Assembly: GCF_012849215.1 (NCBI RefSeq)
Contig: NZ_CP051682.1
Coordinates: 806,001 to 870,000 of the forward strand
Source: Mucilaginibacter robiniae
GTDB taxonomy: Bacteria > Bacteroidota > Bacteroidia > Sphingobacteriales > Sphingobacteriaceae
Length of the DNA: 64,000 bases
Direction of reading: 5' to 3'
Each line of letters starts with the position of its first letter. Position 1 is the first letter of the stretch. Positions 41,694-49,927 of the stretch are shown here, piece by piece. The translations under genes and the position numbers were made by a program. A model generated the notes under the pieces. That model saw nothing but the letters and a program-made list of their open reading frames with translations. It searched no databases and had not been told where the DNA came from.

Positions 41694-43538
41694 TTATTGA
41701 GTTAATTCTAAAATATATTCGCCTTTGGCTGGTACGGTAATGCTTTGAATAACAGACATGGTTTTGCCGGTAATTACGTCACGGCCTTGCCTATTGCTTT
41801 TTACTACATCTATAAAACGGTTCATGGCAACTGTTTTATCCTGATTAGTACCATTCAGCATTACCAAAACAGTTTTGTTATCTTTTATACGGGCATACAC
41901 ATACACTCCGGTATTATCCAGTATGTAGTGTATCAGCTTACCTTGCGTAACCGCTGTATTCGTTTTGCGCCATACCAGTAGCTTTTGTAAATAGTTCCAA
42001 GCTTCATTCTGTTTGGCTGTACGGCCAGCAGCGGTAAAGGCATCGGTTGCATCTCCTCCCCATCCGCCTGGAAAATCTTGACGTACATAGCCATCACTTT
42101 TTGCTTTTTTGCCATCCATCAAAATTTCAGTTCCATAATAAATTTGTGGAATGCCTCTTGTAGTCAGCAAAAAGGCTAAAGCTTGTTTATAACGGCGCAA
42201 GTCGGGGTCGTCACTTCTGGCAAACCGATCTAAATCATGGTTATCTAAAAAAGTAAGTACATGATCTATGTCAGCAAACATAAAGTCTTGTGCAATTTCT
42301 TCATACAAAGGGTACAATTGGCTACCCTCTCCTTCATATTGGCTATCCTTGTAGTTGAAAGCACTATTAGCAATGAAGGTTAATGGGAAATCCATCACCG
42401 TTTTTAATGCCGCATTACCTTTATTTAAAACATCATGATTTTGCCACCAGGCTGATGCAGAAGCCCGACCGTACCATGATTCGCCTACAATGTTAAATTG
42501 TGGATATTCAGCCTGCACTTCACGAGCCCAACGTACCATAAAATCATAGTCCGGGTAAGGATAAGTATCCTGACGGATGCCATCGATACCAGCATAAGCA
42601 ATCCACCATATACTATTTTGAATTAAATAAGTAGCCAAATGGCGGTTACGCTGATTTAAGTCGGGCATTTCACGCACAAACCAGCCGTTTACCAGAATAT
42701 CATGGTCAATAGGTGCTGCATGTGGGTCCATCAGCGTATACTTGGCATGGTTGGTTTGCACATAAGTACCGCTGTTATTGTTAATCCAATCTTTAGCAGG
42801 CAAATCATTCATCCACCAATGTGAACTTCCACAATGATTGAAGATCATATCCATTACCACTTTTAAACCTTTGCCATGCATTTTTTGCACTAGCGAGGCA
42901 AACTGTTCGTTCGTGCCAAAACGTGGATCAATATTATAAAAGTCAGTAATGGCATAACCGTGGTACGAGCCACCTGGCATACGGTTTTCTTGTACCGGGT
43001 TCAGCCAAATGGTTGTAAAGCCTAAGTTTTTGATATAATCCAGATGTTGTTCAATGCCTTGCAAATCGCCGCCATGACGGGCGTTAGGGTCTTGGCGGTT
43101 CACGTTCACGCCTTCTAAAGCATCATTATTAGGATTACCATTGGCAAAACGATCGGGAGTAATCAAGTACAATACATCTGATGTACTAAAACCAGCTGCT
43201 CCCTGATTAGTACGTGCTTTAAGCGGATAGTTATAAGTTACATGCTGACCAGCATCAGTAAACTGCAAGCGTACAGTTCCTGGTTTAGCTGTAGCAGCAA
43301 TATTCAGGTAAATAAAAAGGTAATTATTGTTATCGGTATGAGCAACTTCTTTAACGGTAATGCCCAGGTAGTTTAGGTTAAACTTAGCATGGCCAATGTT
43401 TTTGCCATATACCATTAATTGTAGCTCTTTATTTTTCATGCCAGTCCACCAACAGGCAGGTTCAAGCCGGCTAATTTCCAGCGCTTGGGTCTGCAAACAG
43501 GCAATTGTTAAGCTAATTAATAGTAAAAGTTTTCTCAT
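41694..43538 (-). CDS. GH13 alpha-amylase / neopullulanase-like enzyme
   Basis: A 614-residue enzyme from the Met at 43538, which gives the signal MRKLLLLISLTIACLQTQA; the longer frame from 43580 adds 14 residues without a signal role. An N-terminal cyclomaltodextrinase-type domain (LEPACWWTGMKNKELQLMVYG) precedes the GH13 barrel. Visible motifs are MDMIFNHCGSSH, the nucleophile Asp in GIRQDTYPY, the acid/base Glu in VGESWYG and the third Asp in FLDNHDLDRF. It resembles periplasmic SusA more than surface SusG. A Cys at residue 14 sits in a poor lipobox (LTIAC), so a lipid anchor is possible. It is the first gene of the SUS-like locus. Confidence 0.9.
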   Translation of the reverse strand: MRKLLLLISLTIACLQTQALEISRLEPACWWTGMKNKELQLMVYGKNIGHAKFNLNYLGITVKEVAHTDNNNYLFIYLNIAATAKPGTVRLQFTDAGQHVTYNYPLKARTNQGAAGFSTSDVLYLITPDRFANGNPNNDALEGVNVNRQDPNARHGGDLQGIEQHLDYIKNLGFTTIWLNPVQENRMPGGSYHGYAITDFYNIDPRFGTNEQFASLVQKMHGKGLKVVMDMIFNHCGSSHWWMNDLPAKDWINNNSGTYVQTNHAKYTLMDPHAAPIDHDILVNGWFVREMPDLNQRNRHLATYLIQNSIWWIAYAGIDGIRQDTYPYPDYDFMVRWAREVQAEYPQFNIVGESWYGRASASAWWQNHDVLNKGNAALKTVMDFPLTFIANSAFNYKDSQYEGEGSQLYPLYEEIAQDFMFADIDHVLTFLDNHDLDRFARSDDPDLRRYKQALAFLLTTRGIPQIYYGTEILMDGKKAKSDGYVRQDFPGGWGGDATDAFTAAGRTAKQNEAWNYLQKLLVWRKTNTAVTQGKLIHYILDNTGVYVYARIKDNKTVLVMLNGTNQDKTVAMNRFIDVVKSNRQGRDVITGKTMSVIQSITVPAKGEYILELTQ

Positions 43539-44116
43539 AAGTTTACTCTGGTATATTAATAAGTCTGTGTTAAAAGCCAACTAAAAACAGTCCAATAATC
43601 AACACTGATCGCCTCGTCATAAAGCCATTTCTGTTGGGTAAAAGAAAGATTAGTTCGTAACAGGTTTATTAAATTGGTGCTATAGCTACACGCAAATACA
43701 GCATAACAATTACAAAGTAACGTTACATAAATGTTACATTCGGCTACTTTATTAAAAATTTAAAGAAATTGAGCTAATTTAAAACTCAACTATCTGATTA
43801 TAAGATACTTCAGAAGAATAACACACTCAAAAATTTAATCGATTTTATAGTGAAATAGGCCTAATAGGAAGCATAACACTGTCAAATAAATTTTCAATTT
43901 ATGGTACCTTCCTATCTTTCATCATGTAAAAAAAATCGAGCAAGTTAGCCCTTTCCAGCAGGAATATTTGGTACTAGTAAAATAGTTTGTTTTACAACCT
44001 ATATCTTATATACATTCAATGGATAGGATACAAAATAGTTGAGCTATCAAACAAAACTAAAAGGTTGCTCTTTGTATGAATGATCAAAATTATTTTCCGT
44101 TACTAACACTATCAAC
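43539..44116. other. AT-rich divergent regulatory region
   Basis: This 578-bp region lies between the GH13 gene (minus) and the flavoprotein gene (plus), so it should hold promoters for both. I see no exact TAnnTTTG box with a well-placed TTG, and no RNA gene or repeat worth naming. Confidence 0.4.
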
Positions 44117-45226
44117 TTGAACTTACTCAATACCATTTACCAGAATATTGTTAGCCATGCGCCGCTCATTGATCAGGATGGGTGTTTCCCGGAACAGGAA
44201 TTTACATGGTTGGCTGATGCTAGTTTGCTGCAAATTACTTTACCGGGGCAATTGCTGGATTTTACACGTGGCAACACCCCAACACTTTTACAGTTGCTTA
44301 AAAACGTAGGGCGGGCTAGTTTACCAGTAGGCCGTATTTATGAGGGTCATATTAATGCTTTATATCTAATTCATCTGTATGCCACTTCCGAGCAGCAAAA
44401 ACGCTGGTATACGGATGTTAGCCAACATCATCAACTTTTTGGCGTTTGGAATACGCAAGCACAAGATGGTATTCGTATTCATGATTTAGGTTCCGGGCGT
44501 TACCGATTGGAAGGTTGTAAAACCTTTTGCTCAGGCGGCAGCCATGTAACCCGACCACTTATTACTGGTGAGTTGGTATCGCCTGACAAGAAAGGTTGGC
44601 AAATGTGCATTATTCCTACCGAAAAGGTAAAAATTATAGTAGAAGATCGTAGCTTTTGGAAACCTTTAGGCATGAAAGCTTCAGCCAGCTTTAAAATGGA
44701 CTTTACGGGTATTGAGATTAGTGAAGAGGATTTATTAGGACCACCAAATGCCTATTACCAGCAGCCTTATTTTAGTGGTGGTGCTATACGCTTTGCGGCC
44801 GTACAGTTGGGTGGCGCCGAAGCTGTAATGGAAGAAATGCACCATTTTATCACGATGATGAACCGCACGCAGGATCCATTTCAGCAAGCACGTATGGCAG
44901 AAATTACATATTTAACAGAAAGCGGCAATTTGTGGATTAACCAGGCCGGCGCAAAAACAGATGAATGGTTGCAAAGTGATGACCGAACAGACCAAATATT
45001 GGCTTATGCCAACATGACCCGCACCATGATAGAAGAAATATGCCTGCGCACCCTACAATTAGCTGAACGCTCGGTAGGCTCGCGCGGATTGATGCGACCT
45101 GATAGATTAGAAAGAGTACATCGCGACTTAACTACCTATTTACGACAACCAGCACCTGACGCTACTTTGACGGCTATAGGAGCATACGTATTTAATCAAC
45201 CTGCAACACATGACATCTGGAATTAA
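44117..45226 (+). CDS. Acyl-CoA dehydrogenase-fold flavoprotein, catalytic Glu absent
   Basis: A 369-residue protein. No ATG is available after the upstream in-frame stop at 44081, so it starts at the TTG at 44117. The fold markers are FTRGNTPTLLQLLKNVGRAS, FGVWNTQAQDG, KTFCSGGSHVTRPLI, LGMKASASFKMDF and LQLAERSVGSRGL. Near the C-terminus the family has R-D followed by IYEGT, whose Glu is the catalytic base; here the region reads HRDLTTYLRQPAPD, with no Glu. It is therefore unlikely to be a normal fatty-acyl dehydrogenase. Some members of this fold act as flavin oxygenases on amino sugars (KijD3-like nitrososynthases), which fits the neighbouring deacetylase and methyltransferase. That role is an inference. 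Confidence 0.78.
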   Translation: MNLLNTIYQNIVSHAPLIDQDGCFPEQEFTWLADASLLQITLPGQLLDFTRGNTPTLLQLLKNVGRASLPVGRIYEGHINALYLIHLYATSEQQKRWYTDVSQHHQLFGVWNTQAQDGIRIHDLGSGRYRLEGCKTFCSGGSHVTRPLITGELVSPDKKGWQMCIIPTEKVKIIVEDRSFWKPLGMKASASFKMDFTGIEISEEDLLGPPNAYYQQPYFSGGAIRFAAVQLGGAEAVMEEMHHFITMMNRTQDPFQQARMAEITYLTESGNLWINQAGAKTDEWLQSDDRTDQILAYANMTRTMIEEICLRTLQLAERSVGSRGLMRPDRLERVHRDLTTYLRQPAPDATLTAIGAYVFNQPATHDIWN

Positions 45227-45971
45227 GCCACAACAAAACTGGCATCAGCATGCTGGCACGTTATCGATAAATTCCTTGAGAGAATTGGGCAAGGTACTGG
45301 TTATTGCACCACATCAGGATGATGAATCATTAGGTTGTGGAGGTACTATAGCCTTATTGCGGCAAGCAGGTTTACCAGTGCATGTTGCATTTGTGAGCGA
45401 TGGCAGCCTATCGCACCCTAACTCTAAAAAATACCCAACTGAGAAACGTATAGCCTTGCGTGAGCAGGAAGCTTTGGCTGCTCTACAGATTTTAGGGATA
45501 AATAACAATCAGGTAACTTTTATGCATTTGCCTGATGGCAGTGTACCTTTTAACGGCGATCCGCAATTTACTGGAGCTGTTAACCAAATGCAACAACTCT
45601 TACTGGATATTAAACCGCAAACTATCCTCCTGCCCTGGCGGCGTGACCCTCATACTGACCACCGGGCCACCTGGCAAATTGTTGATGAAGCCATAAATGA
45701 AACTGGCATTTCAGCAAGGCAACTTGAATATTTGATTTGGCTCTGGGAACGCGCTGCTGATAACGATTTACCACAACCTGGAGAAATGCAAATATGGCAA
45801 GTAAATATTGAACAAGTTATCGAATTGAAAAAACAAGCTATAGCTGCTCATCTATCGCAAACCACCCGCCTGATTGATGATGACCCGGAAGGTTTCATGC
45901 TGTCGCCCGAGGTGTTGGCACATTTTGATAAACCTTACGAAATTTTTGTTGAATCTAATAAACTTGCCTAA
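45210..45971 (+). CDS. PIG-L (LmbE-like) deacetylase
   Basis: A 253-residue zinc-dependent N-deacetylase. The zinc site starts with VIAPHQDDESLGCGG (family A-H-P-D-D-E), and the downstream His pair is in RRDPHTDHRATW. Family members remove the N-acetyl group from GlcNAc-linked substrates such as GlcNAc-phosphatidylinositol or GlcNAc-inositol. It overlaps the flavoprotein gene by 17 bp and ends one base before the NodS-like gene, so the three form a tight operon. I recall that deacetylase-methyltransferase fusions of these two domains exist in other bacteria, which supports a joint substrate. Confidence 0.9.
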   Translation: MTSGIKPQQNWHQHAGTLSINSLRELGKVLVIAPHQDDESLGCGGTIALLRQAGLPVHVAFVSDGSLSHPNSKKYPTEKRIALREQEALAALQILGINNNQVTFMHLPDGSVPFNGDPQFTGAVNQMQQLLLDIKPQTILLPWRRDPHTDHRATWQIVDEAINETGISARQLEYLIWLWERAADNDLPQPGEMQIWQVNIEQVIELKKQAIAAHLSQTTRLIDDDPEGFMLSPEVLAHFDKPYEIFVESNKLA

Positions 45972-45972
45972 C

Positions 45973-46566
45973 ATGCCAGTACCTGAACATTCCTTACCTG
46001 AAAATTACTTTAATGATGTTTACCAAGCTCATGATGATCCCTGGAATTTTGAAGCTAGTGAATATGAACGAGGCAAATACCAAACTACAGTAGCCGCACT
46101 ACCTAAACCTTTGTATCAGCAAGTTTTTGAAATTGGTTGCTCTATCGGCGTACTGAGTCAAATGCTAGCGCCAAAGTGCCAGCATCTTTTATCAGTTGAT
46201 ATTGCAGATGCACCATTATTGAAAGCCAAACACCGCCTACAAAATTTCCCACAGGTAACAGTACAAAAGATGACTGTACCGCATGAGTTTCCCGAACAGC
46301 AGTTTGACTTAATTTTAATGTCGGAAGTTGGCTACTACCTGGCTTTACCTGATTTAAAGAAACTACAGCAACAAATTACTGATCATTTACAAGTTGGTGG
46401 ACATTTGCTGCTGGTGCATTGGACACCGTTTGTGCATGATTATCCGTTGACCGGCGACCAAGTGCATGAACAATTTTTGCAACTATGCGGCCCAGATAAG
46501 CCTTTTAAACATGTACATGGCCAACATGCAGAAACCTACCGTTTAGATTTACTGGAGCGGCAATAG
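45973..46566 (+). CDS. NodS-like SAM-dependent methyltransferase
   Basis: A 197-residue class I methyltransferase from the ATG at 45973, one base after the deacetylase stop; the longer frame from 45874 lies in the deacetylase gene. The SAM-binding motif I is VFEIGCSIGVLSQML and motif II LLSVDIADAPL, with MSEVGYYL after. The leading YFNDVYQAHDDPWNFEASEY is characteristic of the NodS family, whose namesake N-methylates the free amine of deacetylated chitooligosaccharides. Placed after a deacetylase, it probably N-methylates the amine exposed by it. The true acceptor is unknown. Confidence 0.82.
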   Translation: MPVPEHSLPENYFNDVYQAHDDPWNFEASEYERGKYQTTVAALPKPLYQQVFEIGCSIGVLSQMLAPKCQHLLSVDIADAPLLKAKHRLQNFPQVTVQKMTVPHEFPEQQFDLILMSEVGYYLALPDLKKLQQQITDHLQVGGHLLLVHWTPFVHDYPLTGDQVHEQFLQLCGPDKPFKHVHGQHAETYRLDLLERQ

Positions 46567-46584
46567 CATCTAATACATTCTACC

Positions 46585-47757
46585 TTATTTCTCTTTTACG
46601 AAAGAACGCAATTGCTGAATAGCATGACCAATAAACTCAGGTTGATAATGGTTATACAAAGTGGTTCGTTGCAATAAAGGTTCTACTACTTCCCATAACA
46701 GACCGAAAGATGGCAGATTTTCAATTTGATGTTGCAGCCAAATTACATCAGCTTGCAACTCTTGAGATAGTTGCGTAACAGCTTTACGGCTAACGGCTCC
46801 GATTTGTAAATAATGTTCTCTGCAATCGCGTAACTTTTTGCGAATATGATAACTATGCAATGTCCCTATGGTCGATTCTACCAATTGTGGTATTTGTGCA
46901 TCAGATTCATCCGTCCATTTTTTCAATTGCTCTGAAAAGCCAATACTTACCCGGCCTGAGGTACGATCGGAAGTGTAAACTTTAACCTTGTAACTCTTAC
47001 GGATACGGGCATCCTGCCGAACCAACGCTTTATGAAAAGCATCATCTTCTAAATAAGGCACTTGCGGTAAACGACCTGCCTTGTGGTACATAGCACAGGT
47101 TACTGCCAGGCTGGCTCCAAAATATTGGAAATGCCGCGGCCAAGGGTCGTGCGGTTGCGGATCAATCAATGCCTCTGCCTTAGCCAGCAAACAACGATAA
47201 GTTACATTGCGTAAATGATGCAACCGGGCACTATTGGCAGTACTATGGGCCAGTATGCGACCACCAACAGCATCATTACCTGCTGCAATCTCATTAATTA
47301 CATGGTATATCCATTGGCTATCCACTATAGTATCGCCATCGGTTGAGGCAATAATACCATTTATATTACCTGATTGTAGTAAGCGGCGGTAAGCTTCATC
47401 CATCAGCATACGGCGCACCGTACCAATATTAGCTGATGCGGGTGGAAGAAAAACCTCATCAACATGCAACTGGAAATCAGGATATTGTTGCTGATAAGCG
47501 CGTGCTATGGTGTATGAATGATCTGTACAATTATTAGCCAGCACCAATACTTCATAATATTGCGCATTAAGCAGTACACCAGCCTCATCAGTTTGGCAGC
47601 GTAATGCATCTAAAGTTTGTTGCAGGTGCAAAGCTTCATCTTTTACAGGCACTACAACGCACACTTTAAGTTCGGTTAAAGGCTTGGCGGCAGTTTGAAA
47701 TACAGGATCGGCTACAACAAGTCCAAAGACTGGTGTAGCAGCAGCTAATACAGACAT
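46585..47757 (-). CDS. Family-2 glycosyltransferase
   Basis: A 390-residue enzyme without membrane helices. The GT-A core shows VVVPVKDEALHLQQTLDAL, VLVLANNCTDHS, the metal-binding IASTDGDTIVDSQW, and a later acidic motif YLEDDAFHKAL. It ends 18 bp from the convergent NodS-like gene, so its stop faces the operon. In many genomes, by my recall, such a glycosyltransferase belongs to the same gene set as the flavoprotein, the PIG-L deacetylase and the methyltransferase. It would add the sugar that is then deacetylated and methylated. Donor and acceptor cannot be inferred. Confidence 0.85.
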   Translation of the reverse strand: MSVLAAATPVFGLVVADPVFQTAAKPLTELKVCVVVPVKDEALHLQQTLDALRCQTDEAGVLLNAQYYEVLVLANNCTDHSYTIARAYQQQYPDFQLHVDEVFLPPASANIGTVRRMLMDEAYRRLLQSGNINGIIASTDGDTIVDSQWIYHVINEIAAGNDAVGGRILAHSTANSARLHHLRNVTYRCLLAKAEALIDPQPHDPWPRHFQYFGASLAVTCAMYHKAGRLPQVPYLEDDAFHKALVRQDARIRKSYKVKVYTSDRTSGRVSIGFSEQLKKWTDESDAQIPQLVESTIGTLHSYHIRKKLRDCREHYLQIGAVSRKAVTQLSQELQADVIWLQHQIENLPSFGLLWEVVEPLLQRTTLYNHYQPEFIGHAIQQLRSFVKEK

Positions 47758-47889
47758 GAAAAAACTTTAAAAGGATCGGAAAATGTTCATTAGAAATACA
47801 TTGACAAACCCTTAATTGTTTAAACTGAACTTATATCTTTTAGGTGTACGCTGCCCAACACATTATCATACTTAACCTCTTTAAACAAG

Positions 47890-47914
47890 AAAAGCCACCT
47901 TAAAAGCAGCTTTT
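47890..47914 (-). terminator. Weak terminator after the GH8 gene
   Basis: AAAAGC at 47890-47895 pairs with GCTTTT at 47909-47914, followed on the minus strand by CTTGTTT. It lies 30 bp past the stop. The stem is short. Confidence 0.4.
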
Positions 47915-47943
47915 ACATGAATCAACCTATCAGGTTTCCCAAT

Positions 47944-49230
47944 TTACCGAGGTGAATAAATACGGTAATTACCGCTGCAATGCATGAGGCTCATGATATA
48001 TAATAGGCCATCGTAGTAGCGCTCAACCCAAGTGTGCGGAACAGGTGCCTGCCATAAGGCTTCGGTAAACTTGCGTGATAAAGGTTGAGTAGCTGCCAAA
48101 CTGGCTACTGCATTGGTGGCAAGCAAACCACTGGCATGCCGGGCATCCAGTAGTTGTTTGCCATCCAACGTGTACTGGCAACCGTAAGTATTCATGCCTT
48201 GCGAAGCGAAGAAAGCTTGTATCCGGTTGCTTAGTACTTGTTCGTTTGTGTCTTTATGCCACCAGTTCCAGTCAACCGACCAATTGCTGGCGGTACGCCA
48301 GGCATCAAACCCGAAATGTGAAAACTGCCCGTTTCGCCGCTTGGTAGGCTGGCCCTCAAAATCAGCCTGATCGGGTGCTAAACCTGTTTGCGGGTTAGTG
48401 GATTTCTGAAAGTAACTACGGCTGCTATCAGCCGCGGCAGCCCAAAAGCTACGGTCGGCTACCGGCCCCCACCGAGCCCATAGTTCATAGAAAGCAGGTA
48501 AATGATAGGATGGGTCTGAAAAGTCCCAGCGGTTGGTGCTGGGTACAAAACGGATCATCTTTTTTTCTTCACTTACCATTACGGATACCGTACGTTCGCC
48601 AAACTTAGTAGGTCCTGTTTTAAGCGGATGATGGCGCATAGTAGTAAGTATCTTATCGGCCCAGGCATGGTAATTATAAACACCTTGTCCGTTGCCCCAA
48701 CGCCCGGAAGCAAAATACAATGCCATTACATAATATTCTTCTCCATCAGGTGCAGGTGTTTCTTCGTTAGGAGTACCATCTGTTTTCATTGACCACGAAA
48801 AATATCCTTCGGATGGATGCTGTGGCGAGCTTACGTACATATGCGTTACCGACCAGTTCCATAAAGCATCAAACTCCGCTTTTTTATTTAGCTGTACAGC
48901 AATCATCATAGCGTACGACATCCCTTCGGTACGTACATCATAATGTGCTATATCACTTACATAGGCCATCGGACCATTTTCATTGCTTCCGGCTTTAAAG
49001 TAGATCACCTGCGAAGTATCACCATAAAACAGCTGTTGGAAGGCTGCTTCTATTTTTGCTTTACTCTGTTTTGGCGAATGCCCCATTTCCTGAAATAAAT
49101 CACGATAATGGTGAGTAGCATAAGCACCTGCCCCATTGTTAAGCTTTTGCGCAACGGCTGAATAACAACTTAAACACACCAGGAGGCATAAGCTTAGGAT
49201 TGACAAAGGTTTTTGATTTCTCTTGAACAT
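47944..49230 (-). CDS. GH8 reducing-end xylose-releasing exo-oligoxylanase
   Basis: A 428-residue secreted enzyme with a signal peptide ending AVAQ. GH8 markers are the general acid Glu in RTEGMSYAMMIAV, LWNWSVTHMY, YFSWSMKTDG and the Asp in APDGEEYYVMAL. The sequence is closest, by eye, to the Rex8A type that takes xylose off the reducing end of xylo-oligosaccharides (EC 3.2.1.156). It is alone here, but an acetylxylan esterase at the left end of the window would help it on acetylated xylan. Other GH8 activities (chitosanase, licheninase) are less likely. Confidence 0.87.
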   Translation of the reverse strand: MFKRNQKPLSILSLCLLVCLSCYSAVAQKLNNGAGAYATHHYRDLFQEMGHSPKQSKAKIEAAFQQLFYGDTSQVIYFKAGSNENGPMAYVSDIAHYDVRTEGMSYAMMIAVQLNKKAEFDALWNWSVTHMYVSSPQHPSEGYFSWSMKTDGTPNEETPAPDGEEYYVMALYFASGRWGNGQGVYNYHAWADKILTTMRHHPLKTGPTKFGERTVSVMVSEEKKMIRFVPSTNRWDFSDPSYHLPAFYELWARWGPVADRSFWAAAADSSRSYFQKSTNPQTGLAPDQADFEGQPTKRRNGQFSHFGFDAWRTASNWSVDWNWWHKDTNEQVLSNRIQAFFASQGMNTYGCQYTLDGKQLLDARHASGLLATNAVASLAATQPLSRKFTEALWQAPVPHTWVERYYDGLLYIMSLMHCSGNYRIYSPR

Positions 49231-49495
49231 AACCAGGTAGTTTATATGGTGAAGTAAGTTAACATTTCAATCGATTGCACATCTACACAATATGAATTAT
49301 TTTATCAATTGCCTCTGTGTCCTTTTTTGAAAGTGTGTGAAAGTTCATGAACACCCATGAACAGGACTAAATAAACTTTTGCAATTCAACTCGCAGTAGT
49401 AATGACCTCCATAGGAAGAAATCTTGTATTTCGAATTAGTTTATTACAATTTGCTATAAAGGTTGTTAGGTTAACATATCAAAACTTTGTAACTC

Positions 49496-49888
49496 ATGAA
49501 AGGACGTATTATTACTATTGTTACGCTAGTTCTGCTGCTGATTATAGCTGGTGTGGTATATTATCGTTATTATTTTGTATTTGGCGATGGCATCAAGGCG
49601 GGTACCATGAATTACTTTGTGCATAAAGGATATATGTTTAAAACCTACGAAGGTAGATTGATACAATCTGGTATTCGTACTACACCTACGCAAGGTAGCA
49701 TCCAATCTAACGAGTTTAAATTTTCGGTAACCGATGCTAAAGTGGCGGAAGAGTTGAACCGTAATGCAGGCGCTTTTCTAGAACTACACTATAAAGAGTA
49801 CTTCCATACCCTACCTTGGCGTGGCGTATCAGTTTTTGTAGTAGATAGTATTCTTTCTGTCAGACCAGCTACTATTACTCAGCCTTAA
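49496..49888 (+). CDS. Small membrane-anchored protein, unknown
   Basis: A 130-residue protein with one N-terminal membrane helix (IITIVTLVLLLIIAGVVYYRYYF) and a soluble, probably periplasmic part (KGYMFKTYEGRLIQSGIRT, ELHYKEYFHTLPWRGVS). I believe close relatives exist across Bacteroidota, some wrongly named 6-phosphogluconate dehydrogenase; nothing in the sequence supports that name. It is monocistronic, between GH8 (divergent) and an M1 peptidase (convergent). Function unknown. Confidence 0.7.
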   Translation: MKGRIITIVTLVLLLIIAGVVYYRYYFVFGDGIKAGTMNYFVHKGYMFKTYEGRLIQSGIRTTPTQGSIQSNEFKFSVTDAKVAEELNRNAGAFLELHYKEYFHTLPWRGVSVFVVDSILSVRPATITQP

Positions 49889-49927
49889 CTTGACCGTTAG
49901 CTGCTTAATACGAAGCACAGCTCATAT

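Noticed and set aside
43539..44116. Possible small RNA or riboswitch in the divergent region
   Set aside because: No stable hairpin or known aptamer pattern was seen; the stretch is simply AT-rich.
45874..45972. N-terminal extension of the NodS-like gene
   Set aside because: It lies in the deacetylase coding sequence in another frame and reads as a low-quality Cys-rich peptide; the ATG at 45973 matches the family start.
49496..49888. 6-phosphogluconate dehydrogenase name for the 130-residue protein
   Set aside because: There is no Rossmann motif and a membrane helix opens the protein; the name would be a database error.
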